Assembly (NCBI GenBank): GCA_946612185.1
Contig: CAMOEP010000147.1
Coordinates: 1-6,245, forward strand
DNA: 6,245 nucleotides
Reading direction: 5' to 3'
DNA from: an uncultured Ruminococcus sp.
GTDB taxonomy: Bacteria > Bacillota > Clostridia > Oscillospirales > Ruminococcaceae
Shown here piece after piece: positions 1-5,444 of this stretch (within the stretch, counting starts at the first letter, position 1; every line of letters begins with the position of its first letter). The notes under the pieces are model-generated. The model saw only the letters and a program-made list of their open reading frames with translations. It was not told where the DNA came from and made no database searches. The position numbers were made by a program, and so were the translations under genes.

Positions 1-604
1 GGATAATGAAGTCGTAGCGGCAGGCGAGTTCGTAAACAGCCTTGCGCTTTTCCAGGGACATAGTTCTGCCGGTGGGGTTCTGGAAGTTGGGGATAAGGTA
101 GAGTATCTTGACATTTGGCTGAGTTTTCAGAGCGTCCTCCAGCTTGTTAAGGTCGATACCGTCGTCCTCCATATCCACGCCCACAAGGTTAACGTTGTAG
201 GAACGGAAAGCGTTGAGCGAGCCGATGAAAGAGGGAGACTCGCAAAGGAGTGTGTCGCCTTCGTTAAGCAGTACCTTACAGGAAAGCTCGTTAGCCTGCT
301 GACCGCCGGATGTAACGATCAAGTCGTCGAATTCAGGGTGGAAGCAGTTCTTTTCGCTCAGCCAGCCCTTGAGGAACTCACGCAGGGGAGTATAACCCTC
401 TGTAACGCTGTACTGAAGCGCAAGGATAGGGTCGTCCCTGAGCAGTTCAGCGGATATCTCAGCGATACGCTCCTTTGGGAAGGCTTCCGGAGCAGGATTT
501 CCGGCAGCGAATGAAATTACTTCAGGGTCGGCGGTGAATTTCAGTATCTCACGGATAGCCGAAGCTTTCAGACCGCTGACTTTATCGGAAAATTTATATT
601 CCAT
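1..604 (-). CDS. PLP-dependent aminotransferase, fold type I (N-terminal part, cut by window edge)
   Basis: The first 201 residues are visible and the gene runs off the left edge. The start is ATG at 602-604, preceded by GAAAGG (614-619) with a 9-nt spacer. Family hallmarks are present: an N-terminal VISFAAGNPAPEAFP segment (about residues 29-43), the LQYSVTEGYTPLREFL stretch (about 63-78), the TSGGQQANEL cofactor-binding turn (about 98-107), the EGDTLLCESPSF segment, and the PNFQNPTGRTMS motif near residue 175, whose Asn lies against the cofactor ring in this fold. The pattern matches the aminotransferase domain of the MocR/LysN (2-aminoadipate aminotransferase-like, COG1167) group. The protein starts directly with the aminotransferase domain, so it lacks the winged-helix domain of MocR regulators. 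The catalytic Lys lies beyond the window and cannot be checked. Substrate is unknown; such enzymes transfer amino groups between amino acids and 2-oxo acids in the cytoplasm. Confidence 0.92.
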   Translation of the reverse strand, partial: MEYKFSDKVSGLKASAIREILKFTADPEVISFAAGNPAPEAFPKERIAEISAELLRDDPILALQYSVTEGYTPLREFLKGWLSEKNCFHPEFDDLIVTSGGQQANELSCKVLLNEGDTLLCESPSFIGSLNAFRSYNVNLVGVDMEDDGIDLNKLEDALKTQPNVKILYLIPNFQNPTGRTMSLEKRKAVYELACRYDFII

Positions 605-633
605 TATGACCAGCCTTTCAGTAATGATATAGT

Positions 634-650
634 CCACACATAAAGCGTGG
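634..650 (-). other. Small hairpin in the aminotransferase mRNA leader
   Basis: On the minus strand CCACGC and GUGUGG flank a UUUAU loop, giving six pairs including one G-U. It lies between the promoter and the ribosome binding site. No U-run follows, so it is not a terminator. A regulatory role is only a possibility; it does not resemble a riboswitch I can name. Confidence 0.35.
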
Positions 651-692
651 TACAAAAATGTCACAAAAACAGCTTTTGATAAGCCAATTTAT

Positions 693-721
693 ATTATAGC
701 ACATATCCACAGAAAAAGCAA
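693..721 (-). promoter_or_regulatory. Sigma-A type promoter of the aminotransferase gene
   Basis: Read on the minus strand, TTGCTT (716-721) is followed after 17 nt by TATAAT (693-698), with an extended -10 TG (TGCTATAAT). The predicted transcript begins near 686, giving a leader of about 80 nt. Confidence 0.8.
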
Positions 722-738
722 GTATCAGAGCAAAAAAG

Positions 739-767
739 TTGTAACGCCCTTTTTGATGCGCAATAAT
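739..767 (+). promoter_or_regulatory. Candidate promoter of the flippase gene
   Basis: TTGTAA (739-744), a 17-nt spacer and AATAAT (762-767) form a plausible sigma-A promoter in the divergent intergenic region, about 64 nt of leader ahead of the start codon. The match is weaker than the other promoters in this window, so the assignment is tentative. Confidence 0.45.
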
Positions 768-837
768 AGAGCCAGCCGGGATCACATATTTAAAAGCATT
801 GCCGCATAAACTGAGATGAAAGGGGCGTGTTGCGGGT

Positions 838-2454
838 ATGAAGAAGCAGAATTTCCTGAAAGGGTCGGTTATACTTATGGTATCGGCGGTAATTGCCAAG
901 GGGCTGGGTGCGGTATTCCGGATACCGCTGACCAATATTCTGGGCGGTGTGGGAATGAGCTATTTCAGCGCCGCTTACAGTATCTTCATGCCGGTGTACG
1001 CTCTTACAGTTTCAGGGCTTTCCTCCGCCTGCGCAAGAATGACCGCCCGAAGCTGTGCATTGGATATGTACGCAAATGCTGCCCGGATAAGGCGTGTGGC
1101 TCTGGGGATATTTTCGGCGGCAGGACTTCTGGGAGCGCTTGGGATATGGCTGTTTTCAGCGCCTCTGAGCAGGTCGTCCACCGGGAATACTCAGGCGGCA
1201 CTGGCGGTAGCGATGATAGCTCCCTCGGTACTTTTCGGCTGTATAACAGCGGTGGAACGTGGCTGCTGCGAGGGTCAGAGAAATATGTACCCCACGGCAG
1301 TTTCCCAGACCGTTGAAGGAGCAGTCAAGGCGGCAGCAGGTCTGGCGCTTGCGTTTTACGTCAGCCGCAATGCCGGTGTGCTGGCAGTGTATTTCCCCGG
1401 TATAACCGATATGCGAGCGCTGTCGGCGGCAGCGGGTATACTTGGCGTGACTATTTCCTCTGCGGGTGCGGTGGTATATTTCATGGTGCGCAGGGTATTT
1501 GTCCGGCGTGAGGGGGATACTGCCGGCGAACGCCACCTTGAAAGCCGCCGGAGTATTGCCGGTGAACTTATCCGGACAGCGCTGCCGCTGGGGATAAATG
1601 CGCTGGTGACGAATCTGACGGCTGTGATTGATATGTGGACTATCATGCAGCTTTCCGGCAGGACTGCGCCCCATATACCAGGCGTTACGGCGGAGGAAGC
1701 ACCCCGGTTCATGTACGGCTCATACGCCGGTATTGCTTTGACGGTATTCAATTTAGTGCCGTCGGTGACGAATATGCTTGGAAAAGGGATACTTCCGCCC
1801 ATAACCGAGGCGTGGGAGAAGGGTGACAGTGAGGGGCTTTCCCGGAGCAGTCTCCACGGGCTTGTGACGGCGGCAGCTATAGCAGTTCCGGCGGCAGTTG
1901 GTCTGGGAGTACTGGCAAGACCGGTAGTTATGCTGCTTTTCCCGGAGCAGAGGGACGAAGCAGCGCTGTGCGTGATGCCGCTGACCTGGCTTATGCCGGG
2001 AATGGTCTGCCTGTGCCTGAGTTATCCGCTGTTTGCCATGCTGCAAGGCATAGGCAGAGCCTCAGCACCGCTGAAAATAACGGCAGCCGGGACTGTAGTT
2101 AAGTTCCTGGGGAACGTGCTGCTTATCCCGGAAATGGGGCTGACCGGGGCAGCGTTGTCCACGACAATAAGCTTCGCAGTTATACTTATTGCGGCGGCAG
2201 CGGTATATTGCAGAGCGTCGGGACTTCGCCCGGAATTTGCGCCGTTTCTGGCGGTGCTTTACGCCGGAGGAATGTGCGGCGGAGGTGCATATCTGGCGTA
2301 CAGCCTTGCTGAGAGGGGAGGGCTTTCGCTTCTGTGGTCGCTTATTTTTGCCATATCAGCCGGAGGAAGTGCGTACCTTGTGACCGCATACATAGTTTTC
2401 GGCATAAAAAAAGAGAACGCCATATTGCTAAGGCGTTCTCAAAAATTTTCTTAA
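838..2454 (+). CDS. SpoVB/MurJ-like polysaccharide flippase (MOP superfamily)
   Basis: This is a complete 538-residue polytopic membrane protein, matching the usual 500-550 residues of SpoVB, YtgP and MurJ. It begins FLKGSVILMVSAVIAKGLG, the typical first helix of this group, and has the hallmark GQRNMYPTAVSQTVEGA segment (residues 146-163), close to the SpoVB pattern of M-x-PTA-x-SQ-x-x-E. A second half begins with NALVTNLTAVID (254-265) and carries NLVPSVTNMLGKGILPPIT (305-323) and MLQGIGRASAPLKI (401-414), again conserved in the family. About 12-14 membrane helices are apparent, with a basic cytoplasmic loop at 218-240. These proteins move lipid-linked sugar precursors across the cytoplasmic membrane for peptidoglycan, spore cortex or exopolysaccharide synthesis; which of these applies here cannot be told. 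GAAAGGGG (818-825) serves the ATG at 838 with a rather long 12-nt spacer. Its last residues are encoded by the terminator of the convergent operon. Confidence 0.9.
   Translation: MKKQNFLKGSVILMVSAVIAKGLGAVFRIPLTNILGGVGMSYFSAAYSIFMPVYALTVSGLSSACARMTARSCALDMYANAARIRRVALGIFSAAGLLGALGIWLFSAPLSRSSTGNTQAALAVAMIAPSVLFGCITAVERGCCEGQRNMYPTAVSQTVEGAVKAAAGLALAFYVSRNAGVLAVYFPGITDMRALSAAAGILGVTISSAGAVVYFMVRRVFVRREGDTAGERHLESRRSIAGELIRTALPLGINALVTNLTAVIDMWTIMQLSGRTAPHIPGVTAEEAPRFMYGSYAGIALTVFNLVPSVTNMLGKGILPPITEAWEKGDSEGLSRSSLHGLVTAAAIAVPAAVGLGVLARPVVMLLFPEQRDEAALCVMPLTWLMPGMVCLCLSYPLFAMLQGIGRASAPLKITAAGTVVKFLGNVLLIPEMGLTGAALSTTISFAVILIAAAAVYCRASGLRPEFAPFLAVLYAGGMCGGGAYLAYSLAERGGLSLLWSLIFAISAGGSAYLVTAYIVFGIKKENAILLRRSQKFS
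2406..2440 (-). terminator. Intrinsic terminator of the minus-strand operon, inside the flippase coding end
   Basis: A perfect 9-bp stem, GAGAACGCC (2413-2421) with GGCGTTCTC (2432-2440), has a 10-nt loop. On the minus strand the stem is followed directly by seven U residues (A7 at 2406-2412), as in a rho-independent terminator. It lies about 70 nt past the lipoprotein stop. The same bases encode flippase residues 526-535. On the plus strand the stem is followed by AAAAATTTTC, so termination in that direction would be weaker. Confidence 0.85.
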
Positions 2455-2470
2455 TTAGACTTAATTAGAT
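2451..2470. repeat. Two tandem 10-bp units TTAATTAGA(C/T)
   Basis: TTAATTAGAC is followed at once by TTAATTAGAT, spanning the flippase stop codon and the convergent intergenic gap. It is short and AT-rich; no function is apparent. Confidence 0.6.
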
Positions 2471-2508
2471 TTGTGCAAAGGCTTGTGAATAAAAGTTCTC
2501 ATAAATGA

Positions 2509-3102
2509 TTACTTTTTCAGTTCGTCGGGCATGGGCAGAATGTCGTTTGATGTGATGTCGCACTTTACGATACTGCTCTTGTCGTAAGCGTCGTTTCTTG
2601 TGGGATAGAAGCAAACGGTGAAGTCTCTGATGTTCTGGTCAACCAGATAACCGCCCACATATCCTGTAAACTCGCCATGTGCAGGAACGATGATGGGGTT
2701 CTCCTGGTAGAGGTCGGAGAAGTTTTTCTGAGCATAAAGCTGAGTTCTGATATTGAAGTGAGTCTCTGAGCCGTCGGGGAGAATGATGATGAAGTTATTC
2801 AGTGCATTGAGTTTATAATCGGTATCTGAGGAGTTCTTGATAGTGACGTTCAGGAAGATATAAGCCTCGTTCTCGTCTGTACGTTCACCGCAGTCAATGA
2901 CTGAATTGAGCTTGAAAACGGTATCATGCTCGTCAGCCTCCTCATTCATCTTGATCTCGATCTCCTTCTCGGTGGTCGTGGCGATCTCTACAGTGTTTGC
3001 AGAAGTCTCAGTATTGGGATTGCTTCTTGAGCCTGTACAGCTTGCGGCAGAGAGTGCCATAGCAGCCGCCATTAAGAAAGCGGCTATCCTTGTATTTTTC
3101 AT
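2509..3102 (-). CDS. Putative lipoprotein with a DUF4352/DUF5067-like domain
   Basis: The product has 197 residues. A classic type II signal peptide (MKNTRIAAFL, then an Ala-rich core) ends in LSAASC, making Cys22 the likely lipidation site and placing the protein on the outer face of the membrane. A low-complexity Thr/Ser/Glu linker follows to about residue 55. The rest is a beta-rich domain with HDTVFKLNSVID, AYIFLNVTIKNSSDTDYKLN and PAHGEFTGYVGGYLV, which resembles the immunoglobulin-like DUF4352/DUF5067 telokin-type domains of Firmicutes lipoproteins; the fold call is an inference. I chose the ATG at 3100-3102 because GGAGG (3112-3116) stands 9 nt upstream and the signal peptide begins there; longer in-frame starts would bury the signal. 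It is the last gene of a three-gene minus-strand block and also has its own strong promoter. Its function is unknown. Confidence 0.8.
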   Translation of the reverse strand: MKNTRIAAFLMAAAMALSAASCTGSRSNPNTETSANTVEIATTTEKEIEIKMNEEADEHDTVFKLNSVIDCGERTDENEAYIFLNVTIKNSSDTDYKLNALNNFIIILPDGSETHFNIRTQLYAQKNFSDLYQENPIIVPAHGEFTGYVGGYLVDQNIRDFTVCFYPTRNDAYDKSSIVKCDITSNDILPMPDELKK

Positions 3103-3141
3103 TCTGGGATTCCTCCATGTTTTCATAATGCAGATACAGAC

Positions 3142-3171
3142 ATTATACCACACTTGCGGCGTATCTGTCAA
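3142..3171 (-). promoter_or_regulatory. Consensus promoter of the lipoprotein gene, overlapping the upstream stop codon
   Basis: On the minus strand a perfect TTGACA (3166-3171) and a perfect TATAAT (3142-3147) are separated by 18 nt. The TGA stop codon of the upstream membrane-protein gene lies within the -35 hexamer. The predicted leader is about 33 nt. It would allow the lipoprotein to be made at a different level from the rest of the block. Confidence 0.85.
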
Positions 3172-3614
3172 GACGGTTTGTTGGCGTTTCCGCTGTTTTC
3201 TTCCGCAGGCTGATCGCCCTCCGCCGGGATATTCCACTTGGGCTTTACTCTGATGTAGTGCATGAACGGTGAGCAGAAGATAAGTACAAGGATCACACCG
3301 ACCATGATTATTGCAGGATTCAGCGACAAAAGGGCGATTATCGCCAGAGCAGCGCCTATGAGAAAGTGAATGAACTCATAGACTATGAAAATTGCCTTAG
3401 AGAAGTAGGAGAGCAGGGTAGCCACCACGGGTATCATGCCAATCATAAGGTTGCTTCTGAGTAAGCTTTCGGCAGTTAGTGCGTGATAGTAAAGGCGGGT
3501 TTCGTCGTCGCTGCTAATATTCAGGCATACAAGGCATATCAGCAGCGCTTCCACTGCCAGCAGTATACAAATAGACTGACGCAAGGCACGTTCTTCTTCG
3601 GCGCACAGGTTCAT
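3168..3614 (-). CDS. Small multi-pass membrane protein of unknown function
   Basis: The protein has 148 residues and I do not recognise its family. Hydrophobic segments lie at about residues 13-33, 56-70, 72-98 and 100-118, suggesting four helices. A short acidic loop (SSDDETR, 34-40) follows the first helix, and a hydrophilic, acidic and Asn/Pro-containing tail closes the protein (about 122-148). Its ATG (3612-3614) lies one base past the TGA of the PstS-like gene (3616-3618), and its ribosome binding site GGAGG (3624-3628) is within the last codons of that gene. This geometry points to translational coupling and thus to a shared task with the PstS-like protein, perhaps as a membrane partner. 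That partnership is inference only. There are no PstC/PstA-type permease motifs, and it is far too small to be such a permease. Confidence 0.8.
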   Translation of the reverse strand: MNLCAEEERALRQSICILLAVEALLICLVCLNISSDDETRLYYHALTAESLLRSNLMIGMIPVVATLLSYFSKAIFIVYEFIHFLIGAALAIIALLSLNPAIIMVGVILVLIFCSPFMHYIRVKPKWNIPAEGDQPAEENSGNANKPS

Positions 3615-3615
3615 A

Positions 3616-4641
3616 TCAGTCCACCTCCCTCACAGGGCAGTATCCGGCAAGCTTTATTATCTGCTGACCCTCGTCGGAGAGCAGGTAGTTACGAAGATCA
3701 GTGTAACGACCGGTGGCATTCTCCCGCATAACGGCGTAGTAAGCGGTAGTATAGGGGTAAGAACCGTTTATAAGGTTCTCGTTATCCGGGGAAACTCCGT
3801 CGATGCTGAGTACCTTTATATCGTCATTGCGGTAGAGGTTGTTGATGTAGTAGTAATAGGTGTAGCCGATGCTGTTTTCACGGTTTTCGTACTCGGCAAT
3901 AACTTCTATCAGATGCCCCATACCCTCGACGATACGGTAGCCCTCCATAGCCACAAGGGGCTTATCCTTCATGACCATATTCTCCATAGCGGTCTGGCTT
4001 CCGGAATTGGGTTCACGCTGATAGGCAACTATTTCCGCATCATTTCCGCCGACTTCCTTCCAGTTAGTTATCTCACCGCTGTAGATGCCCTGTATTTGCT
4101 CGGTAGTCAGATTGGTAACGGGGTTATCCTTGTGGGTGATGAAAACGAATCCGTCCTTTGCGACAGGGTCTATCTCCAGGCTTACGCCCTTGCTGGCGGC
4201 GTAATCCCGTTCCTCCTGGGAAGGCTCTGTAACGAATATGAGTTTTTTCATTTTCTCGGTGGTGGTATGCGGGTCTGAGGTATTGATAAGGTTCATGTAG
4301 GCGTAGTGGGTGGTATTGTGGTCGATATACGAATCAATTTCCTCGTCGGAAGCATCGCAGAACTGCCTTGCCAGTTCAGCGGTAATGGGGATAGTAGCGG
4401 TAGAACCGTCTATCTGGGAGAAGTCCTCCTTAGTCAGGTGTATTCTGCTGGTGGTTATCTTCTGCCAGCCCTCCGGACGGGTCAGCATAACATTGACGTT
4501 AGCGGTCTTGTCGGTTTCGATGCTGTGACCGCTGTTGTATGTAGTCACCACGTTGTAGGCGTAATAACCGCCCAGTCCCACGCAGACAGCCAGTATTGAA
4601 AGTACTGTAGCGGTTCTCAGTTTACTTTTGATATTGCTCAT
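3616..4641 (-). CDS. PstS-like phosphate-binding-fold protein with N-terminal membrane anchor
   Basis: The 341-residue product matches the PBP-like domain of PstS proteins (PF12849 type). After a basic start, one hydrophobic segment (about residues 11-33) acts as signal or anchor. Its Cys20 lies in LAVC, a poor lipobox, so a lipoprotein is not supported. The DGSTATIPIT motif (78-87), which in Firmicutes PstS contacts phosphate, is intact. The family block AKDGFVFITHKDNPVTNLT (161-179), the QGIYSGEITNWKEVGG stretch (184-199) and REPNSGSQT (209-217), the counterpart of the second ligand loop, are all present. The protein is therefore expected to bind phosphate or a similar oxyanion outside the cell. 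The start at 4639-4641 is supported by GGAAGGAG (4650-4657) with an 8-nt spacer. No pstC, pstA, pstB or phoU is adjacent; a coupled small membrane protein follows instead, so a sensing or surface role is possible. A long palindromic element separates it from its promoter. Confidence 0.88.
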   Translation of the reverse strand: MSNIKSKLRTATVLSILAVCVGLGGYYAYNVVTTYNSGHSIETDKTANVNVMLTRPEGWQKITTSRIHLTKEDFSQIDGSTATIPITAELARQFCDASDEEIDSYIDHNTTHYAYMNLINTSDPHTTTEKMKKLIFVTEPSQEERDYAASKGVSLEIDPVAKDGFVFITHKDNPVTNLTTEQIQGIYSGEITNWKEVGGNDAEIVAYQREPNSGSQTAMENMVMKDKPLVAMEGYRIVEGMGHLIEVIAEYENRENSIGYTYYYYINNLYRNDDIKVLSIDGVSPDNENLINGSYPYTTAYYAVMRENATGRYTDLRNYLLSDEGQQIIKLAGYCPVREVD

Positions 4642-4672
4642 AAATGTCACTCCTTCCGGCGATTGTTTATTG

Positions 4673-4846
4673 AGGCAACACCGCACAAAGAGCGCCTGAC
4701 GGCTTTGCAGCGCATATACTTGCATATTTTCCGGCATCTTGCACATAAATTTTTTGACATACGTCAGTATGCCTGCAAAATTTCTGCACAATCTGCCGAA
4801 AAATCTGACTGCGTATCTGCGCCGCAATCTCTGTGCGGTGTTGCCT
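4673..4846. mobile_element. 174-bp palindromic, MITE-like element with terminal inverted repeats
   Basis: The left end AGGCAACACCGCACAAAGA (4673-4691) pairs with the right end TCTCTGTGCGGTGTTGCCT (4828-4846) with one mismatch in 19. Inside, 4710-4719 pairs with 4813-4822 (9 of 10), 4732-4753 with 4777-4798 (about 17 of 22), and CATAC/GTATG (4758-4762, 4767-4771) closes a 4-nt loop. The left arm carries about 16 extra bases near 4694-4709. The whole thus folds as one long imperfect hairpin. There is no transposase; the architecture fits a non-autonomous element. No clean target duplication is visible: TTTAT occurs on both sides (4666-4670, 4851-4855), but offset from the ends by 2 and 4 bases. 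The assignment as mobile is inference from structure, since only one full copy is in the window. Confidence 0.65.
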
Positions 4847-4853
4847 TGAATTT

Positions 4854-4882
4854 ATTATATCACCGGTAGTAATGAAAATCAA
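4854..4882 (-). promoter_or_regulatory. Promoter of the PstS-like operon, abutting the palindromic element
   Basis: On the minus strand TTGATT (4877-4882), a 17-nt spacer and TATAAT (4854-4859) with an extended -10 TG (TGATATAAT) form a strong sigma-A promoter. Transcription should start near 4847, which is the edge of the palindrome, so the leader of about 205 nt consists almost wholly of that hairpin. Confidence 0.8.
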
Positions 4883-4956
4883 GCCGAAACGCCGATTGTA
4901 ACAATAATGTCTCTTTATTGTAAACGGATAGACTGCCTGTGTACGGTATTGCCTGC

Positions 4957-4989
4957 AAAAAAAAGACCGCCGGGATATCCCAGCGGTCT
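4957..4989 (-). terminator. Intrinsic terminator of the ferredoxin gene
   Basis: On the minus strand a long GC-rich stem (4964-4989; GACCGCTGGG with CCCGGCGGTC, one T-G pair, ATAT loop) is followed by a run of eight U residues (A tract 4957-4964). It lies about 21 nt past the ferredoxin stop codon and upstream of the next operon's promoter, so it isolates the two units. Confidence 0.93.
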
Positions 4990-5010
4990 GTGGTATTCGT
5001 TTTGTGTGAA

Positions 5011-5181
5011 TTACTCAGCGGAAGGAGCGCCAACAGGACATACACCTGCACAAGCACCGCACTCTACGCAAGCATCAGCGTCGATAACGTACTTGCCGTC
5101 ACCCTCTGAAATAGCGCTTACAGGACATTCTGCTGCACAAGCACCGCAGCTTACACACTCGTCTGAAATTACATATGCCAT
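5011..5181 (-). CDS. 2[4Fe-4S] clostridial-type ferredoxin
   Basis: This complete 56-residue protein begins MAYVISDECVSCGACAAECP. It holds two CxxCxxCxxxCP cluster motifs: Cys9, 12, 15 and 19 with Pro20, and Cys38, 41, 44 and 48 with Pro49. In this fold the first three Cys of one motif and the fourth of the other bind each [4Fe-4S] cluster. The length, internal two-fold symmetry (CVSCGACAAECP and CVECGACAGVCP) and acidic composition are those of small clostridial ferredoxins, which carry low-potential electrons in the cytoplasm between pyruvate:ferredoxin oxidoreductase, hydrogenases, Rnf and similar enzymes. GGAGGT (5191-5196) lies 9 nt before the ATG at 5179-5181. It is a single-gene unit with its own promoter and terminator. 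The identity is very secure; the particular redox partner cannot be read from here. Confidence 0.97.
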   Translation of the reverse strand: MAYVISDECVSCGACAAECPVSAISEGDGKYVIDADACVECGACAGVCPVGAPSAE

Positions 5182-5230
5182 AATATAAGTACCTCCGTGG
5201 TATAATTCGGGTAAGCTTCCCGTTAATGTA

Positions 5231-5258
5231 ATTGTACCATATTTGACGAAAAAATCAA
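5231..5258 (-). promoter_or_regulatory. Probable promoter of the ferredoxin gene
   Basis: On the minus strand TTGATT (5253-5258), a 16-nt spacer and TACAAT (5231-5236) with an extended -10 TG (TGGTACAAT) give a good sigma-A promoter and a leader of about 44 nt. Confidence 0.7.
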
Positions 5259-5399
5259 GGGTTTTTAGTTAGCGATTGCTTACTTGTTTTTCGCTATATG
5301 GCGGTATTCAGCCATGTGTAAAAGCATAGGTACAAAATTTGTCAGAAGTTACTAATCCAAATGGACTGATTACAATTTGTTAAATAATAACTAAAACAC
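5259..5399. other. AT-rich divergent intergenic stretch without a gene
   Basis: Between the ferredoxin promoter and the solute-binding protein promoter I see no credible reading frame or RNA gene. It contains the dyad at 5298-5315, a short palindrome ACAAAATTTGT near 5332-5342, and TAATC/GATTA arms around 5353-5372. It is probably the regulatory region of the downstream transporter gene. Confidence 0.5.
5298..5315. repeat. 18-bp imperfect inverted repeat, possible operator
   Basis: ATGGCGG and TTCAGCCAT-type arms (ATGGC at 5298-5302, GCCAT at 5311-5315, plus an inner G-C pair) form a dyad in the divergent region between the ferredoxin and the solute-binding protein gene, about 85 bp before the latter's -35 box. 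The spacing and symmetry would suit a dimeric regulator, but no known operator is recognised. Confidence 0.25.
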
Positions 5400-5429
5400 T
5401 TGACAAGGTACAAGTTAATATAGTATAAT
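5400..5429 (+). promoter_or_regulatory. Consensus promoter of the solute-binding protein gene
   Basis: A perfect TTGACA (5400-5405) and a perfect TATAAT (5424-5429) are separated by 18 nt. Transcription should start near 5436, giving a leader of about 55 nt. Confidence 0.88.
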
Positions 5430-5444
5430 GTTAGCAATAAAAGT

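Noticed and set aside
797..815. GCATTGCCGCATAAACTGAG-like resemblance to the left end of the palindromic element
   Set aside because: The match needs several gaps and substitutions and has no partner arm nearby, so chance is the simpler reading.
1004..1802. Several open frames of 65-172 codons opposite the flippase gene
   Set aside because: They are Arg/Pro/His-rich antisense frames with no ribosome binding sites, and the flippase on the plus strand explains the sequence fully.
2441..2460. Plus-strand terminator for the flippase from the same hairpin
   Set aside because: The stem is followed by five A residues before a short TTTT, which is a poor U-tract. Partial bidirectional action is possible but not supported enough to annotate.
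3103..3237. A longer start for the lipoprotein, extending to an ATG at 3235-3237 or a nearer one about eight codons upstream
   Set aside because: The extension overlaps the preceding gene, has Arg/Gln-rich non-secretory sequence, covers the promoter, and would hide the signal peptide. The ATG at 3100-3102 has an ideal GGAGG 9 nt upstream.
4579..4585. Lipobox in the PstS-like protein at Cys20
   Set aside because: The residues before it are L-A-V, and Val at -1 does not fit the usual Gly/Ala/Ser; the hydrophobic stretch also continues past the Cys.
4642..4827. Annotating the PstS-like protein as 403 residues starting at 4827
   Set aside because: The extra 62 codons lie in the palindromic element and lack a clear ribosome binding site, whereas 4641 has GGAAGGAG and starts a proper signal/anchor sequence. 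It is kept only as a low-interest finding.
4907..5188. Plus-strand reading frame of 93 codons over the ferredoxin
   Set aside because: It is the complement of the ferredoxin gene and its terminator; the minus strand has both cluster motifs, a ribosome binding site and a promoter.
5263..5396. Nine-base inverted pair TTTTAGTTA (5263-5271) and TAACTAAAA (5388-5396)
   Set aside because: It is AT-rich, short and over 110 bp apart, with no other mobile-element features between.
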